Positions 21,428 to 21,658 of a stretch of DNA of 21,658 bases are shown here, in pieces; position 1 is the first letter of the stretch; every line of letters begins with the position of its first letter. Both the position numbers and the translations under genes were made by a program. A model generated the notes under the pieces. The model did no database searches, had not been told where the DNA came from, and saw only the letters and a list, made by a program, of their open reading frames with translations. This stretch comes from Dissophora ornata (lineage: Eukaryota; Mortierellomycota; Mortierellomycetes; Mortierellales; Mortierellaceae). Where the stretch lies: assembly GCA_025201705.1 (NCBI GenBank), contig MU617147.1, forward strand, positions 1-21,658, read 5' to 3'.

Positions 21428-21658
21428 CAGTAAGGCGGCACAGGCTTTTTGGGAGAAACCACGCTGTATGGTGTGTGTCGTTGTGTGCACATACAGCGTG
21501 GCCCGGAATACTTGTACATGTCGCCGAGGACCAACGCAATGTCATCACACATTGCCATTGCGTTGGCCTCGCTGGCAGGGTGCTTATTCTTGGGACAAGT
21601 AAGGCTGTTTTGGGCATTAGAGAAGAAAGCACTGATGCTGTGTCTCATTGTGAGCACA
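21428..21658. repeat. Second copy of the satellite, same orientation, truncated by the window end
   Basis: The sequence matches the left array: CACATACAG...GTGGCCCG, GCATTGCGTTGGCC-like core at 21560, and GCTTATTCTTGGGACAAGTAAGGCTG. Unit starts fall at 21463 and 21636 (173 bp apart). The inverted repeat is perfect here: 11-bp arms CCAACGCAATG (21531-21541) and CATTGCGTTGG (21556-21566) around a 14-nt loop. The array runs off the window, so its full length is unknown. Confidence 0.88.

Noticed and set aside
20990..21433. 147-codon plus frame
   Set aside because: Most of it translates poly-T and CT repeats.

Overview
The window comes from a filamentous or yeast-like fungus. It holds intron-rich nuclear genes with short GT-AG introns (about 74-200 nt), a class I myosin with a proline-rich and SH3 tail, a fungal POT peptide transporter, a Ser/Pro-rich RhoGEF and a flavin monooxygenase. 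CT-rich promoters, poly-T and CT microsatellites and the myosin tail composition would fit an early-diverging lineage such as Mortierellomycotina, but that placement is a guess and not something the sequence proves.

Layout, left to right. Positions 4-636 hold about four tandem copies of a 164-181 bp satellite. The same satellite in the same orientation re-appears at 21428-21658, so all genes lie between two satellite blocks. Positions 637-2590 hold no intact gene, but a short decayed coding end sits at 2284-2584 (+). Positions 2681-5928 (-) encode a Rho guanine-nucleotide exchange factor of about 1023 aa with three coding exons, whose DH domain carries a large insertion and is not followed by a PH domain. 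Positions 5929-8437 are promoter or 5' UTR sequence and low-complexity intergenic DNA, with an orphan 32-codon ORF at 7682. Positions 8548-10308 (-) encode a peptide/H+ symporter (PTR2 type) with an apparent frameshift in its first exon. Positions 10512-12072 hold a decayed protein-coding locus of unknown family, best read on the minus strand although parts also read well on the plus strand. Positions 12200-13759 (-) encode a four-exon FAD monooxygenase (440 aa) with an 11-nt micro-exon. A divergent promoter separates it from the class I myosin at 14376-20053 (+), which has 17 coding exons and 1277 aa. Positions 20144-20893 (+) hold another frameshifted coding remnant with a poly-Glu run, followed by a pyrimidine/CT tract and the satellite.

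The myosin and the RhoGEF belong to families that act in cortical actin and Rho-GTPase control, but their proximity is probably chance; the transporter and monooxygenase show no link to each other. I found no tRNA, rRNA, CRISPR or recognisable transposase gene. I saw no clear sign of an undescribed multi-gene system. The most noteworthy items are the hairpin-bearing satellite, the PH-less split DH domain, two micro-exons and an ATG-only coding exon, a myosin I tail without the usual acidic tryptophan end, and three decayed reading frames.
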